A stretch of 10,628 nucleotides of DNA, from the NCBI GenBank assembly GCA_022709775.1, contig JAKLIE010000022.1, positions 1 to 10,628 of the forward strand, read 5' to 3'. The notes under the pieces were generated by a model. It ran no database searches and was not told the DNA's origin. It saw only the letters and a list, made by a program, of their open reading frames with translations. The DNA is from Pseudomonadota bacterium (GTDB lineage: Bacteria; Pseudomonadota; Gammaproteobacteria; Burkholderiales; Casimicrobiaceae). Below, one piece after another: positions 1-6,810 of this stretch. Each line of letters opens with the position of its first letter. Position 1 is the stretch's first letter. A program made the position numbers and the translations under genes.

Positions 1-621
1 GAGGAGCGCGCCCTGGTCCTTCACGAACGCCTCGTAGGGAACCGAGAGGACCTTGCGGCGCAACTCGCCCAGCAGCTCGGCCCACGCCCGGTTCTGGCGA
101 TGGAGCAGCGCCGCCAGCCTGAGCGATTGCCCCGCGTCGGTGACGTTGGCGTTCGGGTCCCGGGGACCCTGCGTCGCGTCGAACGACCAGTAACCGGTGG
201 CGAGCGAGACCTGCCAGGACACCGCCTGCGCCACGAGGTCGTGCCTGAAGAGCAGCACGAGCAGGTCCGCGCGCTCCAGCAGCCGCTGGCGCACGCGCGG
301 GTGCGCGCTCAGCTGGTGCCACTGGACCTTGGCGGCGAACACGCCGTTGGGCGTCGTGCGGCGCGCCTCGAGCTCGTCGATGTAGGCGTCGTCGTCGCCC
401 GGCGCGACGCCCCAGCGCGCCGAGAGGCGATTCACCGTCTGCTCGCGGAAATACTCGGTCGGGCGGCCGATCCCTCCGTTGATCATCTGCCGGCACAGCA
501 GGTAGGAGCCCGAGCGCGGCGTGCTGCAGATGACGAGACGGCGCAGCGGCGGGTCCGCGCGTCGCGGGCAGTCCCACTCGGGGAGATCGATCTCGTCGTG
601 ATGCATGCGCCGGTAGTCCAT
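1..621 (-). CDS. Stf0-family sulfotransferase, C-terminus cut by window edge
   Basis: This gene reads leftwards from ATG at 621 and stays open for all 207 codons to the window edge, so it is partial. It should transfer a sulfuryl group from PAPS to a carbohydrate-type acceptor, probably in the cytoplasm. The N-terminal half follows the mycobacterial trehalose 2-sulfotransferase Stf0: TPRSGS at residues 34-39 is the 5'-phosphosulfate loop, GRPTEYF (52-58) places E56 where Stf0 has its proposed catalytic glutamate, NGVFAAKVQW (92-101) matches the conserved K/W segment, and RHDLVAQAVSW (126-136) is the 3'-phosphate-binding segment, followed by TGYW (142-145) and YEAF (196-199). The family is usually about 250-270 residues, so roughly 50 are missing. 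The acceptor cannot be read from the sequence; trehalose is known only for the mycobacterial enzyme. Family assignment is firm, substrate unknown. Confidence 0.88.
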   Translation of the reverse strand, partial: MDYRRMHHDEIDLPEWDCPRRADPPLRRLVICSTPRSGSYLLCRQMINGGIGRPTEYFREQTVNRLSARWGVAPGDDDAYIDELEARRTTPNGVFAAKVQWHQLSAHPRVRQRLLERADLLVLLFRHDLVAQAVSWQVSLATGYWSFDATQGPRDPNANVTDAGQSLRLAALLHRQNRAWAELLGELRRKVLSVPYEAFVKDQGALL

Positions 622-655
622 GGTCGTCGCTTCGTCGCGGTGTCGGGCCGTACGA

Positions 656-684
656 AGTCTATGCGACCGGCGCGACGTCCGCCA
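656..684 (-). promoter_or_regulatory. Weak candidate promoter for the sulfotransferase gene
   Basis: On the minus strand, TGGCGG (679-684) and TAGACT (656-661) are separated by 17 nt. The -10 has 4 of 6 consensus bases; the -35 is poor. The -10 lies about 35 nt before the ATG at 621. This is one reading of a 134-bp divergent intergenic region and is not strong. Confidence 0.22.
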
Positions 685-700
685 GGCGACACGCGCGATC

Positions 701-709
701 TGCGACAAT
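701..709 (+). promoter_or_regulatory. Candidate extended -10 element before the AEC gene
   Basis: TGC followed by GACAAT resembles an extended -10 (TGn plus a hexamer with 4 of 6 consensus bases). It stands out in GC-rich DNA and lies about 47 nt before the ATG at 756. No -35 is visible at 16-18 nt. Other starts in the window have similar CAAT-ending hexamers upstream, which supports the reading a little. Confidence 0.3.
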
Positions 710-755
710 CGGGCGCCCCGCGGCCGCAACGACGTTCGCCGCGTCCGTCCGCCCG

Positions 756-1703
756 ATGTCCGCCCTCTTCCACTTCGTCGCCCTGACGGCGCCCCTGTTC
801 GCGCTGATCGCACTGGGCTTCGGGCTCGCGCGGGGCGGGCGCTGGCCCGCGGCCTCGACCGACGCGCTGACGCGGTTCGTGTTCTCGGTCGCGATCCCCG
901 CGTTCCTGTTCCGGCTCATGAGCGACTTCTCGAAGCTGCCGCCGGTCGACGCGCGCGTGCTGCTCGCTTACTTCGGCGGGTGTCTCGTCGTGTTCGCGAT
1001 CGCGCGCGCCGTGTCCCGCGCCGCGTTCCGGCACGACGGCGTCGCGCAGTCGGTGTTCGCGCTGGGCGGCATCTTCTCGAACAACGTTCTCCTCGGCGTG
1101 CCGCTCGTCCAGGTGACGCTCGGCGAGTCCGCGATGCCGGTCGTCTCGCTCGTCGTCGTGTTCAATACCCTCACGCTGTGGACGCTCGTTTCCGTCTCGG
1201 TCGAGTGGGCGAGGCACAGCACGCTGTCGGTTGCGCGGTTCGCCGCGACCGCGAAGGGCGTCGTCGCGAACCCGGTCGTCGCGAGCATCCTCGTCGGCAC
1301 GGCGTTCGGGTTCACCGGGCTCGCGCTGCCCGGATGGGCGGATCGCGCACTTGCATTGCTCGCGCAGGCCGCCGTCCCGCTTTCGCTGATCGTTCTCGGC
1401 ATGGGGCTCGGCACCTACGCGGTACGCGAAGGCTGGCGCGTGAGCGCCGCGATCGCGACGCTCAAGCTCACGGTGCAGCCGGCGGTCGTGTGGGCCATCG
1501 CGCGGATCGCGGGCCTGCCACCGGACGAGACGGTCGCCGTCGTCCTGCTCGCCGCGCTGCCCGTCGGCGCGAACGTCTACCTGATGGCGCGGCAGTTCCG
1601 CGCGCTCGAGGGGCCGGTCGCCGCGAGCCTCGTGCTGTCGACCGCGCTCGCCGCGGTCACGACGCCCATCCTGCTCGCGATCCTCTCCGCCCCGGTGCGG
1701 TGA
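756..1703 (+). CDS. AEC-family transporter (auxin efflux carrier-like permease)
   Basis: This 315-residue inner-membrane permease has the usual length of bacterial AEC proteins. Hydrophobic segments run along the whole chain, about eight to ten in two blocks (roughly residues 5-150 and 168-312) joined by a polar stretch around 150-167. Typical family segments are visible: GGIFSNNVLLGVPL (104-117), with the asparagine pair in the middle of a membrane helix, and VPLSLIVLGMGLG (207-219) in the second half. Bacterial AEC members are thought to move small organic acids such as malate or malonate by secondary transport; the substrate here cannot be inferred. No clear Shine-Dalgarno site precedes the ATG, but it is the first ATG that yields the full first helix. 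The gene diverges from the sulfotransferase and is followed after 49 nt by a secreted protein. Family assignment is firm. Confidence 0.9.
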   Translation: MSALFHFVALTAPLFALIALGFGLARGGRWPAASTDALTRFVFSVAIPAFLFRLMSDFSKLPPVDARVLLAYFGGCLVVFAIARAVSRAAFRHDGVAQSVFALGGIFSNNVLLGVPLVQVTLGESAMPVVSLVVVFNTLTLWTLVSVSVEWARHSTLSVARFAATAKGVVANPVVASILVGTAFGFTGLALPGWADRALALLAQAAVPLSLIVLGMGLGTYAVREGWRVSAAIATLKLTVQPAVVWAIARIAGLPPDETVAVVLLAALPVGANVYLMARQFRALEGPVAASLVLSTALAAVTTPILLAILSAPVR

Positions 1704-1752
1704 CGGGCGTGAGCGCCGGCGCGGCGTCCGCCGCCGTGGTAACGTCGCGCCC

Positions 1753-2538
1753 ATGAATCGCCTGCCCTCGCGAATCGCACCGGCGTTGATCGCACTGTCC
1801 GCGCTGCTGTCGGCGCCCGCCGCTCCTGCTGCCGCGCTCTCGGCGGACTGCGGCCCCCCGCCCGCGGGCGCGATGTGCCTCGACGGTGCCTGGTTCGAGT
1901 TCGCGACGATGAGAATCGATCTCGCGCAGGGCGAGGTCCGCTCGCGCTACGAGGTCACGGTCGGCGCGGGCCGCGACCTCAAGGCGAGCCTCGAGGAGTC
2001 CAATCCCTACCGCCGAGGCCGCGCGGAAGCGATCCTGATCGGCGGCGAGACGCTCGGCACCAAGAGCGACGGGTCGCTGCCGGGCGAGGGGGCGGAGCTC
2101 CTGAACGATCCGCTGCTCGCCGCGCAGGAAGTCGCCTCACTCCTCCAGGTCGCGCTGCCGCGCGGGCCAGGCTCCGTAACGAAGGCGACTCGCGTGAGCG
2201 CGTCCGGCACACGCATCCTCGCCGCGAACACGCCGTCGATGTCGTCGTACTACGGGCCGCCGTGGACGCTCGAGGGCAGCGTGACGCCGACGGGCAAGCG
2301 CGAGTACGCGTTCGACCTCGCGTTCTCGTTCCGCATCGCGCAGCCGGACGGGACCGTCACCGCGCGCGAGCACAGGCACCGCTACACGGGGCGCGCGAGC
2401 TACCCGGCGAAGCGTCCGCGGATCCCGGACGCGACGAGCCTCGCCGGCTGGAAGATCGAGTCGCCCGCCGGTGAAGCGCTGTCGTTCAAGTCGCTGGGCG
2501 AGGCCCGCCGCGCGCTGGGCATCGCGCCGCCGAAGTAG
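1753..2538 (+). CDS. Secreted protein of unknown function
   Basis: I do not recognise this 261-residue protein. It begins with a clear Sec signal peptide: a short basic start (MNRLPSR), an alanine/leucine-rich core to about residue 28, and an AxA-type cleavage region near 25-29. The mature part starts with two cysteines nine residues apart (C33, C42), which could form a disulfide. The rest looks like a soluble, beta-rich periplasmic domain with no membrane helix or catalytic motif that I can name; a Tyr/Pro patch (SSYYGPPW, 164-171) and a basic HRHRYTGR stretch (207-214) are notable. The gene lies 49 nt after the transporter and 15 nt before the next gene, so cotranscription with the latter is likely. 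Codon usage matches the neighbours. TAACGT at 1740-1745 could be a very close -10 giving an almost leaderless transcript, but it is weak. Confidence 0.75.
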   Translation: MNRLPSRIAPALIALSALLSAPAAPAAALSADCGPPPAGAMCLDGAWFEFATMRIDLAQGEVRSRYEVTVGAGRDLKASLEESNPYRRGRAEAILIGGETLGTKSDGSLPGEGAELLNDPLLAAQEVASLLQVALPRGPGSVTKATRVSASGTRILAANTPSMSSYYGPPWTLEGSVTPTGKREYAFDLAFSFRIAQPDGTVTAREHRHRYTGRASYPAKRPRIPDATSLAGWKIESPAGEALSFKSLGEARRALGIAPPK

Positions 2539-2553
2539 GGTTCGCACGACGCG

Positions 2554-4248
2554 ATGCCGACCGCGGCGCACGCACCGCTCACCTTGGAAGCCGTGCTCGA
2601 GCTGCGGGCGACGCTGTCCCGGTTCGGCCGCGGCGTCGCGACGCCGCGGCGAGCGGCGCTCTCCCGCGCGCGGCGCTGCGGCTTCGTCGACGCGCGCGCG
2701 CTCCTCGATTACCACGACCTGATGCTGTTCCTGCGCTCGCATCCGGCGACGCGCGACGAGTACCGCATCGCGGCGCGCGAGCTGGGGCGGGTGGCCGATG
2801 CGCTGCGCGAAGTCGCGGAGCACGGGCGTGCCGCCGAAAGGCGCGCGCTCGAGCAGAGCGGCGCGGCCTGGACGCCGGTCCGCGCCTCGTTCGGCCTCGC
2901 GTTCTCGCGCTGGCTCGTCGACCGCCATCCCGGCAGGGCGACGCTCGACGCGGTCGAGGACGAGCCGCTGCCGCTCGCGGAATCGCTCGCCGCCGCGCTG
3001 CCGCCGATGCAGGCCGAGATCGCGGGCGGCGGGCATCTCGACGGCAATGCGATCGCCGCGACGTTCGCGGGCGCGGGAGACCGCCTTGCCTGGCTCGTGC
3101 GCGCATTCGACGCGCTGCCTGCCTCCGAAGGGGTCCGCGAGCAGCTCCACGAGTCCGCGGGCGCCTGGGTCACGCTCGCGCCCGGCGGGTCCGCACTGTC
3201 GCGCACGTTCCTGCGCGGCCCCGGGGAGGCCCCGTTCCTCGTCGACCGGCTGAAACGCGACGTCGACCTCGCCGCTGCGATCGAGGTGCCGCTGCCGCGC
3301 GCGGCCTCGCGGACGCCCGCCGAACGCGAGGCGATCGTCGACGCGAGCCGCGGAACGCTCGCGGTGCTCGGACGGGAGACCGATGCGATGGCGACGACGA
3401 GCGCGCGCGACACCGAGTACCACCGCCTCGGGCGCGGCCTCGCGATCGCGCTGCACGCGCCCGCCGCCGCTCGCCGCGGAACGCTCGACGCGCACGTCGG
3501 CTTCGTGCTGTTCCGCAACCGCGTGCCCGTCGCCTACGGCGGCGGATGGCCCTTTGCCGGCGGCTGCCGGATCGGCGTCAACGTGTTTCCCGCATTCCGC
3601 GGCGGCGAGTCGGCGTGGCTGTTCGCGCAGGTGCTCCGCACCTACCGCCAGCGCTTCCTCGTCTCCCGCTTCATCGTCGAGCCGTCGCAGTACGGCCAGG
3701 ACAACCGCGAGGGACTCCTGTCCGGCGCGTTCTGGTTCTACTGGCGGCTCGGCTTCCGTCCCGTCGTTCCCCGCATCCGCGCGCTCGCGGAGCGCGAGGC
3801 GGCGAAGGTCGCGGCCGACCGGCGCTACCGTGCGCCGATCACCGTGCTGAAGCGGTTCACGTCCAGCGACCTCGCGCTCGACGTCGTGCCCGGCGCGTCG
3901 CCGCCCGACCCCGGCGCGCTCGCCGAGCGCGCGTCGGCGTGGCTCGTGGCCAATGGCCGGGGCGATCCGGCGGGGGCGGAGCGCGACGCGGTCGCCGCGC
4001 TAGAGCGACTCGTCGGCCGGAAGGCCCCCGCGGACGGCGTCGAGCTCCGCGTGTGGCGCGCCTGGGCCCCGCTCCTCGCGCAATGCCCGTCGATCGCGGC
4101 GTGGCCCCGTGCCGCGCGCGCGGGCGTGGCGTCGGTCCTGCGCGCCAAGGCGCGAGACGAGTTCGCGTTCCAGCGTTCGCTGCTCGCGCACGCGCGGCTC
4201 TGCGCGGCGCTCCGCGCGCTCGAGCGGTCGCCGGCGGCGCGCGTTTGA
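2554..4248 (+). CDS. Uncharacterised 564-residue protein with acyltransferase-like core
   Basis: No named family is recognised with certainty. The protein is soluble, without signal peptide or membrane helix. Residues 1-270 are mostly helical and rich in Arg/Ala/Glu. The best-ordered part is about 286-420: after DTEYHRLGRG, a strand-like GFVLFRNRVPVAYGGGWPF segment (Y328), then RIGVNVFPAFRGGESAWLF (from R339), then DNREGLLSGAFWFYWRLGFRP (about 383-403). The order strand, glycine-rich turn, helix, and 'SGAFWFYWRLGFRP' ending resembles a GNAT acyltransferase fold, where such a segment closes the acyl-CoA site. This is inference from pattern, not proof. Residues 430-564 form a helical tail. The gene starts 15 nt after the secreted unknown and the next gene has its own promoter, so these two probably form a transcription unit. 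I recall similar unnamed proteins in other proteobacteria, which fits a conserved hypothetical family. Confidence 0.72.
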   Translation: MPTAAHAPLTLEAVLELRATLSRFGRGVATPRRAALSRARRCGFVDARALLDYHDLMLFLRSHPATRDEYRIAARELGRVADALREVAEHGRAAERRALEQSGAAWTPVRASFGLAFSRWLVDRHPGRATLDAVEDEPLPLAESLAAALPPMQAEIAGGGHLDGNAIAATFAGAGDRLAWLVRAFDALPASEGVREQLHESAGAWVTLAPGGSALSRTFLRGPGEAPFLVDRLKRDVDLAAAIEVPLPRAASRTPAEREAIVDASRGTLAVLGRETDAMATTSARDTEYHRLGRGLAIALHAPAAARRGTLDAHVGFVLFRNRVPVAYGGGWPFAGGCRIGVNVFPAFRGGESAWLFAQVLRTYRQRFLVSRFIVEPSQYGQDNREGLLSGAFWFYWRLGFRPVVPRIRALAEREAAKVAADRRYRAPITVLKRFTSSDLALDVVPGASPPDPGALAERASAWLVANGRGDPAGAERDAVAALERLVGRKAPADGVELRVWRAWAPLLAQCPSIAAWPRAARAGVASVLRAKARDEFAFQRSLLAHARLCAALRALERSPAARV

Positions 4249-4254
4249 TACAAT
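4246..4254 (+). promoter_or_regulatory. Extended -10 promoter element for the SET gene
   Basis: TGATACAAT is a TGn-extended -10 with five of six consensus bases (TACAAT). Its TGA is also the stop codon of the preceding gene. No -35 is seen at 16-18 nt, as often with extended -10 promoters. The predicted transcript start near 4261 gives a leader of about 48 nt to the ATG at 4309. Confidence 0.5.
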
Positions 4255-4308
4255 CGCGGTCTTTCGCCATCCGCTTCGCGCGGGCGATCCGCCTCGCGCT
4301 CCCCCCCG

Positions 4309-4770
4309 ATGCCGTCCTCCGCAAAGAAGCCCGCCCGCGCATGGCGCGTTCGCCGATCCCCGGTCCACGGCCGCGGCGTCTTCGCCGCGCGCACGATCCG
4401 CAAGGGTGAGACCGTCATCGAGTACCGCGGCAAGCGCATGACCTGGGACGACGCCTGCGAACAGCCGGCCTCCGACGACGCGGATCCGTACCACACCTTT
4501 CTCTTCTCGCTCGACGACGGCCGCGTGATCGACGCCGCGATCGGCGGCAACGCGGCGCGCTGGATCAATCATTCCTGCGCGCCCAACTGCGAGACCTACG
4601 AAGACGAGCGAGGCCGGGTGTTCGTGGCCGCCCGCCGCACGATCCGTCCGGGCGAGGAACTGTCGTACGACTACAAGCTCGAGATCGAAGGCAAGGTGGG
4701 CCCGCGCATGCGCAAGGCGTACCTCTGCCGCTGCGGGGCGCCCCGCTGCCGCGGAACGATGCTCGCCTGA
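4309..4770 (+). CDS. Bacterial SET-domain protein-lysine methyltransferase
   Basis: This compact 153-residue protein is nearly all SET domain and should transfer methyl groups from S-adenosylmethionine to a lysine of some protein. The domain opens with HGRGVFAAR (20-28), the usual SET start next to the cofactor-binding glycine. NHSC at 87-90 is the pseudoknot motif that contacts SAM, and ELSYDY (117-122) carries the tyrosines that line the catalytic site (Y120, Y122). A post-SET zinc site follows: C140-x-C142-x4-C147, which with C90 completes the four-cysteine cluster seen in eukaryotic enzymes. All key residues are present, so the enzyme is probably active. A lysine/arginine-rich start (residues 5-16) may contact nucleic acid or partner proteins. 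Substrates of such bacterial stand-alone SET proteins are mostly unknown; no ribosomal or histone-like gene is nearby. No strong Shine-Dalgarno is visible; the ATG was chosen because it just precedes the domain. Confidence 0.92.
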   Translation: MPSSAKKPARAWRVRRSPVHGRGVFAARTIRKGETVIEYRGKRMTWDDACEQPASDDADPYHTFLFSLDDGRVIDAAIGGNAARWINHSCAPNCETYEDERGRVFVAARRTIRPGEELSYDYKLEIEGKVGPRMRKAYLCRCGAPRCRGTMLA

Positions 4771-4788
4771 CGGCGCGTCGCGGGCGCG

Positions 4789-4998
4789 AAGCGCCAGGGC
4801 GTCGACGGGATTGCGTTCGGGCACTGCGCGCTCGCCGCGGCGAGCGTCGGCGGGTGCGAGGCATGCGCGCAGTCGCACGCGAACCTGCCGGAAGACCCGG
4901 GCTTCACGCCGAAGCGGATTCGTGCCGCGGACCGCATTGCCGCAACCGTGAACGCGGCCGCGCCCGCGCTTGCGGTGCCGGCGGCGGAAGCGCGCGAG
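4789..4998 (+). pseudogene. AhpD/carboxymuconolactone-decarboxylase-type C-terminal remnant
   Basis: The stretch between the SET gene and the next gene translates in frame 1 into a recognisable AhpD C-terminal half. GVDGIAF (from 4798) matches the 'GVDkxdFE' lead-in; it is followed by ALAAASVGGCEACAQSH, whose C-x2-C-x3-H (4855-4878) is the redox and proton-relay motif of AhpD peroxidases. Then come a 'GFTPKRIRAADRIAATVNA' type helix (about 4900-4956) and an alanine-rich end. There is no ATG, GTG or TTG between the SET stop (4768-4770) and the motif, no N-terminal half, and the glutamate expected after the phenylalanine (E118 in the mycobacterial enzyme) reads as glycine. I take it as a gene fragment left by deletion, with third positions still fairly GC-rich, so decay may be recent. 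The reading frame runs on without homology to about 5270. The remnant is in the same frame as the SET gene, which may be chance. Confidence 0.68.
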
Positions 4999-5029
4999 CC
5001 GGCGTTCGCTGCGGCGTCGCCCGCGAGTC

Positions 5030-5398
5030 TCAACCGGCGCTCCGCGAGATGCACGCCGCGAAGAACGCGGCGCGGTGCCGGTCGGGCGCCTTCGGACGGT
5101 CGTAGACGTCCTCGGCGGCCGACCTCAGGAAGTTCTCGTCGTCGACGTCCTTCACGAACCACCGCAGCGCGGCCGGGAACGCGCGGATCGCGACGAAGTC
5201 GCCCTCCATGCGATCGAGGAACGCTTCGCGCGACAGTCCGTTGTCGCGCGAGGCCGCCGCGTTGCCGATGAAGTCCGACCCTTCGATGCACTCGACGAGC
5301 GACGACGGCGCTGCGGGAGCCGCAGCGGGGGCAAGCGCCGACAGGCCTGCGACGGCCGCGACGCACGCGGCCGCGACCCTCGATCCGGATCGCCTCAT
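5030..5398 (-). CDS. Small secreted protein of unknown function
   Basis: This 122-residue protein begins at ATG 5398 with a good Shine-Dalgarno AGGAG (5405-5409) six nt upstream; this site decides against an upstream ATG at 5515, which would add 39 residues before the signal peptide. Residues 1-30 are a Sec signal peptide (MRRSGSR, then an alanine-rich core, cleavage near APA/PAA). The mature part of about 90 residues has one cysteine at each end (C37, C116), suggesting a disulfide-closed helical domain. Ordered features are SRDNGLSREAF (50-60), FPAALRWFVKDVDDENFL (74-91), and RPKAPDRHRAAFF (101-113). The Arg-Trp-Phe and Asp-rich centre looks conserved; I believe small periplasmic proteins of this pattern occur in other betaproteobacteria, but none has a function that I know. 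It is divergent from the esterase gene, with 158 bp between them. Confidence 0.72.
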   Translation of the reverse strand: MRRSGSRVAAACVAAVAGLSALAPAAAPAAPSSLVECIEGSDFIGNAAASRDNGLSREAFLDRMEGDFVAIRAFPAALRWFVKDVDDENFLRSAAEDVYDRPKAPDRHRAAFFAACISRSAG

Positions 5399-5489
5399 GA
5401 TCTGCTCCTGCGGCCCTCTGCGCGGGTCCGCCGGGGAATCGTAGTCCGCGCGCGCGCCGTCCGCATCTTGCCCCGCAGCAACGCGGCGA

Positions 5490-5518
5490 TTGCGCCCCGC
5501 GGCGGCGGTCGTCACAAT
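5490..5518 (+). promoter_or_regulatory. Candidate promoter for the esterase gene
   Basis: TTGCGC (5490-5495) and CACAAT (5513-5518) are 17 nt apart. The -35 has the TTG core and the -10 four of six consensus bases. The predicted leader to the ATG at 5557 is about 30-35 nt. The site lies in the 158-bp region divergent from the small secreted protein. Confidence 0.35.
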
Positions 5519-5556
5519 CCGGACGCCCGCCCGTTCCGCGGATCGAGACCCTCCCC

Positions 5557-6678
5557 ATGGCCCGAAAACTCCACGCCGCTCCCACCGGCCGGCTCGTCGT
5601 CATCGAGCACCATTCGCGGGCGCTCGCCGGCAACCCGCTGGGCGATCCGCACGTTCGCCGCCTCCCCGTGTGGCTGCCGCCCGGGTACGACTCGGGTACC
5701 GTCCGCGGCCTTTCGTCGGGACGCGGCCGCCGCTACCCGGTGCTGTTCGATCTCGTGGGCTTCACCGGTTCGGGTCTCGCGCACGTCAACTGGCGCCCGT
5801 TCGACGAGAACGTGCCCGAGCGCATCGCCCGCCTCCTGCACGACCGGAGGATGGGCCCGTGCATCGTCGTCTTCCCGGACTGCTTCACGAGCCTGGGCGG
5901 CAACCAGTACGTGAACTCGACCGCCGTGGGGCGCTACGCCGACTACCTGACGCGCGAGCTCGTCCCGCTGGTCGACCGGGAGTTCCGCACGCTCGCCTCG
6001 CGCGATCACCGCGGTTGCTTCGGCAAGTCCTCGGGAGGCTACGGCGCGATCGTCCACGGGATGCGGCACGCCGACACCTGGGGGGCGGTCGCCGACCACT
6101 CGGGCGACGCGATGTTCGAGTTCTGCTACTACACCGACCTTCCGCGAACGCTGAACGAGCTCGACCGCTACCGCGCGCCGAAGCGTCGACCCGGGCGGAT
6201 CGACACGGCGCGCGATGCGCGGCGGTCGGCGAACGGGCGCGACGATGGTCGCATCGGGCGCTTCCTCGAGGCGATCTGGGCGAAGGACAAGCTGACCGAC
6301 GCCGAGGTCCACGCGCTGATGATGATCGCCATGGCGGCGACCTACGATCCGCATCCGCGCGACCCGCTGGGGTTCCGGATGCCGGTGAACCTGGAGACCG
6401 GCGCACTGATCCCGGCGCGCTGGCGGCGCTGGAAGGACAACGACCCGGTCGAGATGGTGCGCCACCACGTGGCGGCGCTGAAGTCGCTTAAGGGGATCTA
6501 CATCGACTGCGGATGGCGCGACCAGTACCACCTGCACTACGGCGCGCGCATGCTCGCGCTCGAGCTCGCACGGCGCGGCATCGGCCACGTCTACGAGGAA
6601 TTCGACGACACGCACTCGTCGATCGACTACCGGATGGACGTGAGCCTGCCTTTCCTCTACCGGGCGCTGAAGCCCTGA
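5557..6678 (+). CDS. Esterase-D-like alpha/beta hydrolase
   Basis: This 373-residue protein belongs to the putative esterase group (PF00756) and should hydrolyse an ester with a serine-histidine-aspartate triad. The order is typical: RRLPVWLPPGYD (34-45), the opening strand and oxyanion region; RYPVLFDLVGF (59-69); then the nucleophile elbow G156-K-S158-S-G160 in GCFGKSSGGYGA. The acid is probably D322 in DCGWRDQYHLHYG (317-329) and the histidine H353 in DDTHSSIDYR (350-359). Residues about 195-300 form a charged, helical insert between nucleophile and acid, likely a lid over the active site. No signal peptide is present, so it acts in the cytoplasm. The substrate is unknown. Shine-Dalgarno is weak (GAGA about 10 nt before the ATG). 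An upstream in-frame start is not needed, since homology begins close to the N-terminus. Confidence 0.85.
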   Translation: MARKLHAAPTGRLVVIEHHSRALAGNPLGDPHVRRLPVWLPPGYDSGTVRGLSSGRGRRYPVLFDLVGFTGSGLAHVNWRPFDENVPERIARLLHDRRMGPCIVVFPDCFTSLGGNQYVNSTAVGRYADYLTRELVPLVDREFRTLASRDHRGCFGKSSGGYGAIVHGMRHADTWGAVADHSGDAMFEFCYYTDLPRTLNELDRYRAPKRRPGRIDTARDARRSANGRDDGRIGRFLEAIWAKDKLTDAEVHALMMIAMAATYDPHPRDPLGFRMPVNLETGALIPARWRRWKDNDPVEMVRHHVAALKSLKGIYIDCGWRDQYHLHYGARMLALELARRGIGHVYEEFDDTHSSIDYRMDVSLPFLYRALKP

Positions 6679-6740
6679 CGGGCTCCTTCCGGCCCCGAAC
6701 GCCATCGCGAGGGCGGGCGGGGCGCCACCGACCGCCGGCT

Positions 6741-6762
6741 GCCGGGGAGCGCCGTCCCCGGC
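6741..6762. other. Perfect 8-bp stem hairpin, intergenic
   Basis: GCCGGGGA and TCCCCGGC pair perfectly across a six-nt loop (GCGCCG). There is no T tract on either strand, so it is not a classical intrinsic terminator. It is the first of three hairpins between the esterase stop (6678) and the oxidoreductase start (6875). Confidence 0.6.
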
Positions 6763-6777
6763 CGCGAGCGCGCCCGA

Positions 6778-6791
6778 GGCGGCGTCCCGCC
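6778..6791. other. 5-bp stem hairpin, intergenic
   Basis: GGCGG and CCGCC pair across a four-nt loop (CGTC), between the two stronger hairpins. On its own it could be chance in such GC-rich DNA. Confidence 0.35.
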
Positions 6792-6810
6792 GCGCAGCCG
6801 GGGGGACCCG

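Noticed and set aside
483..1754. Long minus-strand open frame (423 codons) opposite the AEC gene
   Set aside because: Its translation is Arg/Gly/His/Asp-rich and low in complexity, typical of the antisense of a GC-rich gene; the plus strand codes a clear transporter.
2137..3495. Long minus-strand open frame (452 codons)
   Set aside because: Arginine-rich, no domain pattern, antisense to the secreted protein and the 564-residue protein, whose sequences look properly structured.
4831..4844. Perfect palindrome CTCGCCGCGGCGAG
   Set aside because: It lies inside the AhpD remnant in an alanine-rich coding stretch and is expected by chance in DNA of this composition.
5399..5515. N-terminal extension of the small secreted protein to the ATG at 5515
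   Set aside because: It would put 39 residues before the signal peptide and ignore a good Shine-Dalgarno site at 5405-5409.
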